25,822 nt of DNA from a virus. This document shows, piece after piece, positions 6,158 through 15,400 of the stretch. The stretch lies in the IMG/VR virus record IMGVR_UViG_3300034104_002124, positions 1 through 25,822 of that record. The stretch is one strand, 5' to 3'. The first letter of the stretch is position 1. Each line of letters starts with the position of its first letter. Under the pieces are notes generated by a model. That model searched no databases and had not been told where the DNA came from. It was given only the letters and a program-made list of their open reading frames with translations. A program made the position numbers and the translations under genes.

Positions 6158-6663
6158 TGTTTTTTAAATCAATGAAAGGACTATTATATCCAATACACGA
6201 CAACCAGATTGTGGTTACTGATATATTTAAAAGAGTTGGGTTAAAAAAACCTGTAGTGGGTAAATTGGCGTTAGAAAAATATTATATTGATGACGGCAAT
6301 ACGCCTGAAGATATTGCAAAAATATTTTATAACAATGTTTATTATCATTGGGTAATTCTTGTTGTTAATGACATAGTTAATGTGTATGAGGAATGGCCTA
6401 AACCTGAAGCTGCTTTACTTGATTATGTAAGAGACAAGTACGGCGCCGGCACCGAAAACCATGACCATCATTATGCTTTGGCTGAAGATACTTCTATTAT
6501 TGTTGATTATGATGCTGCCAAAATAGTCAGTGGAGAATATGTTGCTATATCTAATTACCAGTATGAATTAGAATTAAACGAAAACAAAAGACAAATTTCT
6601 ATATTGAGACCAGACTACTTAAAAGAGTTTGTAACACAGCACACTAAATTGATGGCAATTTAA
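6157..6663 (+). CDS. gp53: Baseplate wedge subunit, T4 gp53 family
   Basis: A 168-residue protein, close to the length of T4 gp53 (196 aa). It has family landmarks: an N-terminal 'NQIVVTDIFKRVGL' segment, 'LEKYYIDDGNTPEDIAKIFY' at about residues 41-60, 'YYHWVILVVNDIVNVYEEWP' at about 63-82, and the C-terminal 'LNENKRQISILRPDYLKEFV'. gp53 joins wedges around the hub in T4. Its LysM-like N-terminal region is compatible with the 'DGNTPEDIAKIFY' stretch. The GGAGG at about 6140 lies inside gp48. It starts on the last base of the gp48 stop codon, and the next gene starts after 1 base. Confidence 0.85.
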   Translation: MFFKSMKGLLYPIHDNQIVVTDIFKRVGLKKPVVGKLALEKYYIDDGNTPEDIAKIFYNNVYYHWVILVVNDIVNVYEEWPKPEAALLDYVRDKYGAGTENHDHHYALAEDTSIIVDYDAAKIVSGEYVAISNYQYELELNENKRQISILRPDYLKEFVTQHTKLMAI

Positions 6664-6664
6664 A

Positions 6665-8053
6665 ATGTCGTATAATGATGAAATTTTACAAAAAGCTGGT
6701 ACAGTATTAACAGAAGAAATAACCATCTCTTTAGTAAATGGTGTTGTTGTTGATTTAGTCAATTTTGTGGTTGAATTGAATTTATATGAAGACATTTTTT
6801 CTCCCTGTTTGACCGGCAATCTTACTATTGTCGATTCTGCAAATTTAATATCTGAACTTCCAATATTAGGTATTGAAGTTATTACCATTAAATATCGAAC
6901 ACCAACATTTGAAAACATTCCTTCAAATGTCATCGAAAAAACCTTTCAATTGTATTCCATAGAAAATAGAACTCTTAATGGTGATAGAGAAACAATGTAT
7001 ACTATGAATTTTATTTCAGTTGAAGGTTTTATGGATCAAATAGAAACTTTAGTACGCTCCTTTTCAGGAACTACTGATGAAATTGTAAGTAAAATTTATA
7101 ATGATTATATTGCTAAAGCTAGAAGACTAGATACTCCTGATAAAAAAACTTCATTGGTTATTTTTGATACCCCCCATACAAGTAGATTGAGATATATTTC
7201 TAATCATTGGTCACCATTTAAAAATTTATCATTTATTGGTAAACGTGTTAAAGGTAATATACTAAACAGTTCTGATTATTTTTTTTATGAAAGCAATAAA
7301 GGCTTTTATTTTACTAGTATAGAAGGATTAATAACACAGCAACTTGCAACCGGACATTTTGAAGAATATGTAATTGAGGTGCAAAAGAATACTACTCCCA
7401 GAAGAACTTCTGGTATTGTATATAAAGGCGTTAATGTTCCTCCTGATATGACTAGATTGAAAAATATAAAGATGCCAAAAACTTTTGATGCTATTGAAGG
7501 CATCATGTCTGGATATCATTCTAATTCAATTAGAGGATATGATTTAACGACAAAAAAAATGACAGAATCTACTTTTGATTTTAGAGAACAAAATGCAGCA
7601 TTTGTTAAAACAGATGCGGGTATCGCATTTCCGAATATTGCTAGTAATCCATATGCACATTCACAATTTGTAACATACAACACTAATTTGTATAACGATT
7701 ATGGTGTTACTGATCATTTAGAAGATTTGCCAGCTGGTCATCCAGCACAGTATGTTACAGATAGAATACACTATAGAACATCATACATAAATTCATTTAA
7801 TAATTTTAAATTTGAAATTGAAATACATGGTAGAACTGATATTGAAGTTGGTATGTTAATACAAATTTTATATCCGTCTGCTAGAACAAAGTTAGAGAAT
7901 GAAAATACTCCAGAACAAGCACATGATCAATTATTATCAGGGTCATATTTAATAACTGCGATACATCATACTTTTAAGTTTGGTGAGCATTCTATACTTG
8001 CTGAAGTTGTAAAAAATGGATTGAATAAAAGTCTTGGAGAAAACAGTGAATGA
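6665..8053 (+). CDS. Baseplate hub subunit, gp27-like
   Basis: A 462-residue protein. The N-terminal part contains 'VVELNLYEDIFSPCLTGNLT' and 'VDSANLISELPILGIEVI' (about residues 35-75), the pattern of phage hub proteins of the gp27 / VgrG-N type that form the trimeric ring beneath the tube. The middle part has 'YTMNFISVEGFMDQIE' and the C-terminal part has 'FEIEIHGRTDIEVGMLIQIL', 'LLSGSYLITAIHHTFKFGEH', typical of hub beta-barrels. T4 gp27 is 391 aa, so this one is longer. It overlaps the spike gene by ATGA, the usual neighbour of a hub gene, since gp27 and gp5 form one complex. The precise T4 name is an inference from position and motif style. Confidence 0.65.
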   Translation: MSYNDEILQKAGTVLTEEITISLVNGVVVDLVNFVVELNLYEDIFSPCLTGNLTIVDSANLISELPILGIEVITIKYRTPTFENIPSNVIEKTFQLYSIENRTLNGDRETMYTMNFISVEGFMDQIETLVRSFSGTTDEIVSKIYNDYIAKARRLDTPDKKTSLVIFDTPHTSRLRYISNHWSPFKNLSFIGKRVKGNILNSSDYFFYESNKGFYFTSIEGLITQQLATGHFEEYVIEVQKNTTPRRTSGIVYKGVNVPPDMTRLKNIKMPKTFDAIEGIMSGYHSNSIRGYDLTTKKMTESTFDFREQNAAFVKTDAGIAFPNIASNPYAHSQFVTYNTNLYNDYGVTDHLEDLPAGHPAQYVTDRIHYRTSYINSFNNFKFEIEIHGRTDIEVGMLIQILYPSARTKLENENTPEQAHDQLLSGSYLITAIHHTFKFGEHSILAEVVKNGLNKSLGENSE

Positions 8054-9516
8054 ACAGACCAAATTTTAAACTCTGGTTAGGTGTTGTTGAAGATAGAGCA
8101 GACCCAGAATACTTAGGAAGGTATAGAGTAAGAGTATTAGGTTATCACACTGCGAATCGTGATGTATTGCCTACTACCGATTTACCGTGGGCAGTTGCTA
8201 TCATGCCAGTAACGTCTGCTAGTATATCAGGAATAAGTGATACGCCTAGTCTAGTTGAAGGTTCTACAGTAGTTGGTTTTTATGCTGACGAAGATGATCA
8301 GATACCTATAATTATGGGTTCTTTGGCTGGAATGCCTTTGCAAAGAATAGACGATTCTTCTATAGGATTTTTTGATCCTAAACACAGATATCCTCGTAAC
8401 GGAGAAGACGCCGGTTATAACGCACTCGGTGAACCTGATATATCAAGACTAGCAAGAGGCAAAGATGCTGAAAAACATGCTAGTTTAATATCAAAAAGAC
8501 AAACCATTTCTAAACAAATACCCAGAGCAGTTTCTCCTAGCGTACCTTCAGTCGGTGAAGATAAACCGTCTGCAACATATACAAGAGAATTTTGGGATGA
8601 ACCTCATCCTAGATTTGGATCTACAGATCAAGGAACATATACACCAGCCGGTTCTATTCCTACCTTTGAAACTAGTAAAACGTCAGTGTATCCTTTTAAT
8701 AGAGTGGTTGAAACAGAATCTGGGCATGTATTTGAAGTAGATGATACACCAGGTAATGGTAGAATACATGAATATCATAACTCAGGTACATTTTATGAAA
8801 TTCAATCTGACGGTAAAAAAATTACTAAAATAGTCGGTGATGAATATGAAATTACTTTAGGTGATAAAAAAGTTACAATACAAGGTTCGTGTGATGTTAC
8901 TATAGGCGGTAATGTTAAGTTATATGTACAAGGTGATTTATATACTGAAGTAGATGGTAATCAATTTACTACAGTAAGAGGAGACCGAGTTACTAAAATT
9001 GGTGGCAATGATTTAACTGAAATATTAACAGATTCAAATACTCAAATAAATGGTAGTAGAGGTCTTAGAATTAGTGGTGATGATTCTGAAACAGTAACAG
9101 GAACTCAAACACATTCTGTTGGTAGAACTAAAACAACCACAGTTGGGGGCAATGTTTCTGAAACTCACGCTGGCAAAATGACTACCTCAGTTGCAGATAC
9201 TTATAATATTTTGGCTGTTGAATCTATTAGTATAGCATCAGGCGAAAATGTTAATATAGGATCTGGTGGAGATTTAATAATAAAATCTAATGGTAAACAA
9301 GAAATTGAATCTGTTAGTTCAACACAATTACTTAAATCTTCATCGACTCAAACCTTAACCGCTAGTGTTACAAACATAGACCAAAATGTTAATGTTACCG
9401 GTACATTAGACGCTTCAGTACAAGTTAAAGCAGGTTCGCCAGAGATTACATTAACTGGACACAAGCACACCGTTGGTGGGTCTGCTGCACCACAGACAGG
9501 CACACCAATTCCATAA
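8050..9516 (+). CDS. gp5: Central spike/hub protein, T4 gp5-like without lysozyme domain
   Basis: A 488-residue protein. Residues 1-105 form the OB-fold ('FKLWLGVVEDRADPEYLGRY', 'STVVGFYADEDDQIPIIMGS'). Residues about 105-215 are a Pro/charged linker, where T4 gp5 has its lysozyme domain; I find no lysozyme-like catalytic layout there. From about 220 'ESGHVFEVDDTPGNGRIH' and 'GTFYEIQSDGKKI' introduce a long beta-helix (about 250-460) of V-x-G-type repeats that forms the needle in trimers. The end, 'TLTGHKHTVGG', has H471-x-H473, like the iron-binding tip of other phage spikes (P2 gpV type). The protein would pierce the outer membrane. Cell-wall cleavage, if needed, must come from another protein. 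Confidence 0.85.
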   Translation: MNRPNFKLWLGVVEDRADPEYLGRYRVRVLGYHTANRDVLPTTDLPWAVAIMPVTSASISGISDTPSLVEGSTVVGFYADEDDQIPIIMGSLAGMPLQRIDDSSIGFFDPKHRYPRNGEDAGYNALGEPDISRLARGKDAEKHASLISKRQTISKQIPRAVSPSVPSVGEDKPSATYTREFWDEPHPRFGSTDQGTYTPAGSIPTFETSKTSVYPFNRVVETESGHVFEVDDTPGNGRIHEYHNSGTFYEIQSDGKKITKIVGDEYEITLGDKKVTIQGSCDVTIGGNVKLYVQGDLYTEVDGNQFTTVRGDRVTKIGGNDLTEILTDSNTQINGSRGLRISGDDSETVTGTQTHSVGRTKTTTVGGNVSETHAGKMTTSVADTYNILAVESISIASGENVNIGSGGDLIIKSNGKQEIESVSSTQLLKSSSTQTLTASVTNIDQNVNVTGTLDASVQVKAGSPEITLTGHKHTVGGSAAPQTGTPIP

Positions 9517-9528
9517 TAGGAGAATAAT

Positions 9529-10131
9529 ATGAGTTGTGGACCATCAGAAGGATTATTAAAATTAGCAGATAAAATAGAATCTGCTAATACCGCATTAGAC
9601 AGTGCTATTAATGGTGTTGTAAGTGGTGCTGTCGGCGGATTAAAGGCAACAATACTTGCTCAAGTTAGTGCTATAAAAGCAAGTTTGAAATCTATGATAC
9701 CTGAAATAGATTTTCCTAAAATTCCAAATAGTTTGCAGAATGATATAATTTCTTTTGCTCAAAAGTTAATTGTCACTAAACTTGCAGGCGAGGCTTTGCA
9801 AAATGAACTCACAAATTTGAAAACTAAATGGAGTGGTGTTGATTTAGGCGATATAGATTTAAATGATCTACCAAATCTTTTAAGATCGGGTGCTTTTGAT
9901 TTAGAAAATATTTGTAAAATAATTCCTAATTACGAATTGGATGGTGCTGAAATTATTCTGAGAGGAACTCCAGCATCTTTTCCTGAAATAGATGCTGCTG
10001 CAATTATAAGAGGTCACCGATTACCAGAATTACCAAAACCCAGTTTGACGGTAGACATAGAACGCCGAAGAAGAGAAGCAGGTGAAAGATTTCTTAATAT
10101 CGTGCCTCCATCATTATACACTGAGTTATAA
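9529..10131 (+). CDS. Unknown structural protein between spike and gp25
   Basis: A 200-residue protein I do not recognise. It starts at an ATG with a good AGGAG site. The N-terminal half (about 1-70) is helical and low-charge, 'SAINGVVSGAVGGLKATIL', followed by Lys/Leu-rich helix to about residue 100; the middle has 'LGDIDLNDLPNLLRSGAFDL'; the end is basic and Pro-rich, 'RGHRLPELPKPSL' and 'IERRRREAGERFL'. Marine T4-like phages often have a small unnamed gene between gp5 and gp25, so it is probably a conserved baseplate part. The stop codon overlaps the late promoter of gp25. Confidence 0.7.
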   Translation: MSCGPSEGLLKLADKIESANTALDSAINGVVSGAVGGLKATILAQVSAIKASLKSMIPEIDFPKIPNSLQNDIISFAQKLIVTKLAGEALQNELTNLKTKWSGVDLGDIDLNDLPNLLRSGAFDLENICKIIPNYELDGAEIILRGTPASFPEIDAAAIIRGHRLPELPKPSLTVDIERRRREAGERFLNIVPPSLYTEL

Positions 10132-10134
10132 ATA
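10127..10134 (+). promoter_or_regulatory. T4-type late promoter overlapping a stop codon, upstream of gp25
   Basis: An exact TATAAATA element overlaps the TAA stop of the preceding gene (10129-10131). It ends 5 bases before the gp25 ATG at 10140, so initiation would fall on or next to the ATG. There is no Shine-Dalgarno sequence in front of gp25. Confidence 0.5.
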
Positions 10135-10139
10135 CATAC

Positions 10140-10544
10140 ATGGCTCTTTTAACTAAACAGATAACTAAACTTTACAAAGATTTGGATTTAGCATTTACTT
10201 TAAATCCAGTTACAGGTGACGTTGGCAAAAAAATAGATGTCAATGCTGTTTCACAGTCTTTAAAAATTTTAATATTAACTAATTTTTATGAAAGAAGATT
10301 TGCTCCAGAAAAAGGAGCAAATTTACGAGCAATGTTATTTGAAAACATGACTCGCTTACAAGCAGAAGTTATTTCTAAAGTAATAAGAAATTTAATAGAA
10401 GCATATGAACCAAGGGCTGTGATTGAAAGTATAGCGGTTATCCCTGACTATGACAAAAATTTATATCAAGTTTCTATCTATTATTTTGCTAGGGGATTTA
10501 CTCAACCACAAGAGTTTAATGTAAACTTACAGAGACTAAGGTAA
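10140..10544 (+). CDS. gp25: Baseplate wedge subunit, T4 gp25 family
   Basis: A 134-residue protein of the gpW/gp25 family, matching T4 gp25 (132 aa) in length. It shows 'DLDLAFTLNPVTGDVGKKID' at about residues 15-34, 'LILTNFYERRFAPEKGANLR' at about 48-67, and the family's 'YEPRA' motif at about 95-99 followed by 'IPDYDKNLYQVSIYYF'. In T4, gp25 forms the inner wedge core with gp6 and gp53 and acts as the first layer template for the sheath. Spacing to gp6 is 3 bases. Confidence 0.9.
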   Translation: MALLTKQITKLYKDLDLAFTLNPVTGDVGKKIDVNAVSQSLKILILTNFYERRFAPEKGANLRAMLFENMTRLQAEVISKVIRNLIEAYEPRAVIESIAVIPDYDKNLYQVSIYYFARGFTQPQEFNVNLQRLR

Positions 10545-10547
10545 AAA

Positions 10548-12455
10548 ATGCCTCAAATAAATGTAACCGAATTAGATTTTGATAATATAAAACAAAATTT
10601 AAAAACCTTTATGCAATCTCAAGCAGAATTCTCAGATTATAATTTTGAAGGATCTGCGTTGTCTGTTTTATTGGATACCTTAGCATATAACACTCACTAC
10701 AATGCAGTTCTTGCACACTTGTTAGCAAATGAATCATTTTTAGATTCAGCAATAAAGAGAACATCTGTGGTATCCTTAGCTAAAACTTTAGGGTATACTC
10801 CTCGTTCTAGAAGATGCCCTGTTGCAACAATAAACTTTACTATTACACCTTCTGGTGCATATACTAGTAGCACATATACTTTACCCAGAGACACTGTTTT
10901 TACGACATCGTTAAATGGTACTTCATATACTTTCGTCCCATCAGAAGCAGTCACTGCTACTTTACAAGATGTTTCAGGTACAGGTAAATTTGTTTTTTCT
11001 AATCTTAAACTGAAAGAAGGCAAAAGAATATCAAATAGTTTTCTAATTGCTGCTGAAAAAGAATTAGACCCTGTTATTATACCGAACAAAGATGTAGACA
11101 CTTCCACTTTAAGAGTTAGGGTTCAAACATCAGGATCAAATTTTAACTTTGAAACATATGTGTTACATACTGGTATTTTAGACATAGACGAATCTTCAAA
11201 AGTTTATTTTCTTGAAGAAACAATAGAAGGATTGTATTCTATTACATTTGGTGATGATGTAATAGGTAAGCAATTAACTGCTGGTAATGTTGTTATTGTA
11301 GATTATATAAACACAAATGGAGTTACTGCAAATGGAGCAAAAACTTTTACTTGTTCAGCAACTTTAACAGGTGGAGGTGAAATTAAGGCTTATAGTGGAA
11401 ACGTTGCAGCCTCAGGCGGGCAAAATAAAGAAAGTATAGACAGCATTAAAATCAACGCCCCTAAATATAATTCTGCTAGAGAAAGAGGAGTAACTGCCTC
11501 TGATTACAAATCTTTAATATTAGCAAGTAATGAAAACATTCAGTCTTGCTCAGTGTGGGGCGGTGAAAGTAATGATCCTCCCATTTATGGTAAGGTCTTT
11601 ATTTCATTAGACCCTATTCCTGGGCAAATTATAACACAGCAAGATAAAGATAATATTGTAAGTAACATTATTGATCCAAGAGGATCTATTGCAATTCTAC
11701 CTGAGTTTGTTGATCCAGAGTATACATTTATTACATTGAAAGTAGGAGTTGTTTATAATGTTAATGCAACATCACTTACTCCTGGGCAACTTTCTTCTTC
11801 AGTATCAAGTGCAATTTCAACATTTTTTAACACTGAACTTAATATATTAAATAAAAACTTTTATTTTTCTGCATTGCATACCATTATTAAAGGTGTTTCT
11901 AATTCAATTATTTCAATAAACATTATTCCGTCTTTACAAAAGAGAATAGAAATATTAGATTTTGACAGAGATGTAAATTATACTTTTACGTTTAATTCCA
12001 GAGTACAACCAAGAGAATTACATAGCACTTGGTTTAATTATACGAATAATGACGCGACAAATAAAGTAAAATTACAAGATGTTCCTAATGCAGATGTTGT
12101 CTCACCTGAGTATAATGGATTTGGTACTGTATTTTTACAATCTGATTCTGGTTTTAAAATTCGAGATATAGGAACAATTGATTATTCAACTGGTAAAATT
12201 ACAATTCTTGCTATGAGAGTGTCTGCTCTTTTTGGTAATGAAACCGCTATTCGTGTAAGTATTAGACCTCATGATGATGTTAATGACATATTAACAACTA
12301 CCTTAACAAGAACTGCTCAAGTATCTACAGCAGCAGTTATACCAACTCCTTCTAAAAATACAGTTCTAGCATTGGATGATACAGTACAAAGTACATTAAC
12401 TGGTGCAAGAACAGGATTGCAAATAAACATAATACCTAAGGCAGAAGGGTTTTAA
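10548..12455 (+). CDS. gp6: Baseplate wedge subunit, T4 gp6 / baseplate J family
   Basis: A 635-residue protein, near T4 gp6 (660 aa). The N-terminus is typical: 'LDFDNIKQNLKTFMQSQAEF' (about 8-27), 'SALSVLLDTLAYNTHYNAVL' (about 36-55), 'ANESFLDSAIKRTSVVSLAK' and 'LGYTPRSRRCP'. The middle has 'YSITFGDDVIGKQLTAGNVV', 'ARERGVTASDYKSLILAS' (baseplate-J signature), and the C-terminus ends in a beta-rich part with Thr-rich linkers. gp6 dimers make the iris that holds the baseplate and opens on sheath contraction. The stop overlaps the gp7 ATG by one base (TAATG). Confidence 0.9.
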   Translation: MPQINVTELDFDNIKQNLKTFMQSQAEFSDYNFEGSALSVLLDTLAYNTHYNAVLAHLLANESFLDSAIKRTSVVSLAKTLGYTPRSRRCPVATINFTITPSGAYTSSTYTLPRDTVFTTSLNGTSYTFVPSEAVTATLQDVSGTGKFVFSNLKLKEGKRISNSFLIAAEKELDPVIIPNKDVDTSTLRVRVQTSGSNFNFETYVLHTGILDIDESSKVYFLEETIEGLYSITFGDDVIGKQLTAGNVVIVDYINTNGVTANGAKTFTCSATLTGGGEIKAYSGNVAASGGQNKESIDSIKINAPKYNSARERGVTASDYKSLILASNENIQSCSVWGGESNDPPIYGKVFISLDPIPGQIITQQDKDNIVSNIIDPRGSIAILPEFVDPEYTFITLKVGVVYNVNATSLTPGQLSSSVSSAISTFFNTELNILNKNFYFSALHTIIKGVSNSIISINIIPSLQKRIEILDFDRDVNYTFTFNSRVQPRELHSTWFNYTNNDATNKVKLQDVPNADVVSPEYNGFGTVFLQSDSGFKIRDIGTIDYSTGKITILAMRVSALFGNETAIRVSIRPHDDVNDILTTTLTRTAQVSTAAVIPTPSKNTVLALDDTVQSTLTGARTGLQINIIPKAEGF

Positions 12456-15400
12456 TGTCCAGTAGAATACCTGAATATTCTAGATATGTTTCTTCAATCA
12501 CTATCACCAATGGTGGTAGTGGATTTAGTATTCCCCCAACAATCACAATATCAGGTGGGGGTGGAACTGGTGCAACTGCATCTGCTTCTGTATTTAATGG
12601 TATCATACAAACAGTAACTATAACAGAAGAAGGATCAGGTTACACAACATCACCCACAGTAACTGTAACAGGTGGTGGTGGATCAGGTGCAGTACTAGTT
12701 GCAGTATTGTCTTTTGCTGCATTACCCACAACAGAATATCAAGAAATTTCTAGTTTAGGTATCAAGTATACTTTACCCGAATTTATCAGAGAAGACTATC
12801 CTGACTTTGTAACTTTTTTAGAAAAATATTATGAGTTCATGGACCAGACAAATAACCCTGATCAGCTTTTACTCAATAAACGATATTATGATATTGATGA
12901 TTTAAATGATGCTGAATTAAATAAAAAGGCACTAGAATTTGCTAAAGATTTTCCACAAGTTTTAGCAATAGAAAAAAAGAAATTATTTAAAAATATTAAA
13001 AGTTTATATGAGTCTAAAGGCAGTGAGAGGTCAATCAAGGCATTTTTCAGACTAGTATACGATGAAGAAATAGAATTATCTTATCCTACTCAGTTTATTT
13101 TGAGAGCGTCTGATGGTATTTGGCGACAAGATAATTCCGTCAAAGTATTATTGGGATATGAAGATCACAGACCTACAAATTTATATGCTAAAGCAATAGA
13201 CATTCTATATTATGAATCTATAGGATATACTGGAAGTATTCCTAATCGTAGAGCAATTACAGAACCAAAGAGAATATCAACTGCGGTTGTTAGAGCAAAT
13301 AAAATTGCATATACAACCCCAAGTAAGTACGAACTATTCTTAGAACTTCCGAGATCGGTGACTAGTATTCCCGGTCCAGGAACTGGTGCTGCTGCTACTT
13401 TAACTATTGTCAGCGGTGTAATTACAGCAGTAACTTTAACATCTGGTGGTTCTGGATATTTAGCTGCTCCAGATGTAATTATAACAAGTACTGGCAGTGG
13501 TGTTGGTGCGGATATTGTAGCTATCGTAGAAAATGGTAGCGTCACTGGATTCATTATTAACAGTGGAGGTTCTTCTTATGTTAGTGGAACCACTACTATA
13601 GCATTTAATGCTCACTCAATAAATTCAACTGTCGCAACTAGTGGTACTGCTGGTCAATTTACTTGTGGTAAGTCTGCTATTGCTGTTGGTGATCAAGTAA
13701 AAATTACTGGCACACTAGGCGGCACTGGAACAATTTCTGGTTATACTAGCGGCAATGTTTATAAAGTTTCTGCTATTAGTGGATCAGTTACCAGGATTAC
13801 TGTAACGGCTGGAGGTTCTGGTTACACTAGCGATCCTACTGTTGTATTCTCAGGTGGCGGTGGTTCGGGTGCTACAGCTACAGCTACTCGTACAGGTAAC
13901 ATAGTTACTAGTATCAATGTGACGAATGGGGGTTCTGGTTACACCAGCGCACCTACTATTACAATAACCGGTGGTGGTGGTTCTGGTGCTACAGCCACTT
14001 CTGTAGCACCTTTACCTGCTGTGACTAGTTTCACTTTAACCACAACTGATGATATTGCTATCGCAACAACAGCAGGTAGTTTAACTGGTTTAACGTATAC
14101 TGTAAACACAAAAAAGTATTATGAAACAGTTATACTTTTAAAAGATGCGCCAAACACAGAAGCAAATATAAAAGGATATTTAACTAGATGTTTAACTTCA
14201 GTGACATCAGGCGCCTATGCAAATTATTCAGTATCTAGTGTTACTGTAACGGCTGGAGGTTCTGGTTACACTAGCGATCCTACTGTTGCATTCTCCGGGG
14301 GTGGAGGTTCTGGTGCAGCAGCCACTGCTGTACGTGGAACAGTTACCGGTATCACTGTAACGGCTGGAGGTTCTGGTTACACTAGCAATCCTACGGTTGC
14401 AATAACGGGAGGTGGAGGTTCTGGTGCTACAGCTACAGCCACTCGTACAGGCAATGCAGTTACTGGAATCACTATTACAAATGGAGGTACTGGTTATACT
14501 AGCAATCCTACTGTTACAATAACAGGCGGCGCCGGCTCTGGTGCTACAGCCACTGCTGTACGTGGAACGGTTACTAGTGTTACAGTTTCCAATGAAGGAT
14601 CAGGTTATACATCAGTACCAACAGTTGCTTTTACTGGAGGTGCAGGTTCGGGTGCTACAGCTACTGCTGTAATACAAGGCGATGCGGGATTCAAAGTAGG
14701 CGATGTATTTAGTTTTGCTCAAACTGAAAATGATCTTTCATACATTAGAGTTAAAGAAGTGGGAGTTGAAGAACTAGGTGCAATTAATGTTCCTACTTCA
14801 TGGACTATTTTAGCCCCAGGATCTGGGTATACTTCAGCGTCAACAACAGATACTATTACATCAGATACTGGAGAAACTTTACAAATAACTTTGAATTCTG
14901 ATTATCTGTTTGCATATGATGGTTACTATAAAAATGATAGAGGCAAACTATCTAGTTTAAACATTTTACAAGACAATTTTAAATTTCAAAATTATTCTTA
15001 TATAATCAAATCTTCGCTTCCTCAATATATCTGGAATGATGTATTTAGAGAACATATGCATCCAGCAGGAAAAGAGGTATTTGGTGATTTATTTTTAATA
15101 TCTGATTTAGATATTTCAATTGTGTTTAGTACCACTGGGTTAAATCTTAATGAATTTATTACAGAAGATTTGACAGATGCCAGTGATGTACTAGTAATAA
15201 GTTTTAGTACTACACGAGAAGATAGTACTACCAATTCAGATACTTTCACTATATCAATAGAACCGTTTTTTACAGATTCTGTTAGTGCTGCTGAGATTGA
15301 TTTTCAAGACTATGGTCCAGAGGATTATTTTCCTGAAGGATATACGGGAATTATTGCTATTATTAAAAACGTAGAAAAATCACTTTTAGATTCTTCTACA

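Noticed and set aside
8365-8700. Lysozyme domain in the gp5-like spike
   Set aside because: The linker between OB-fold and beta-helix is only about 110 residues, rich in Pro, Ser and charge, and shows no lysozyme-type catalytic Glu/Asp/Thr pattern.
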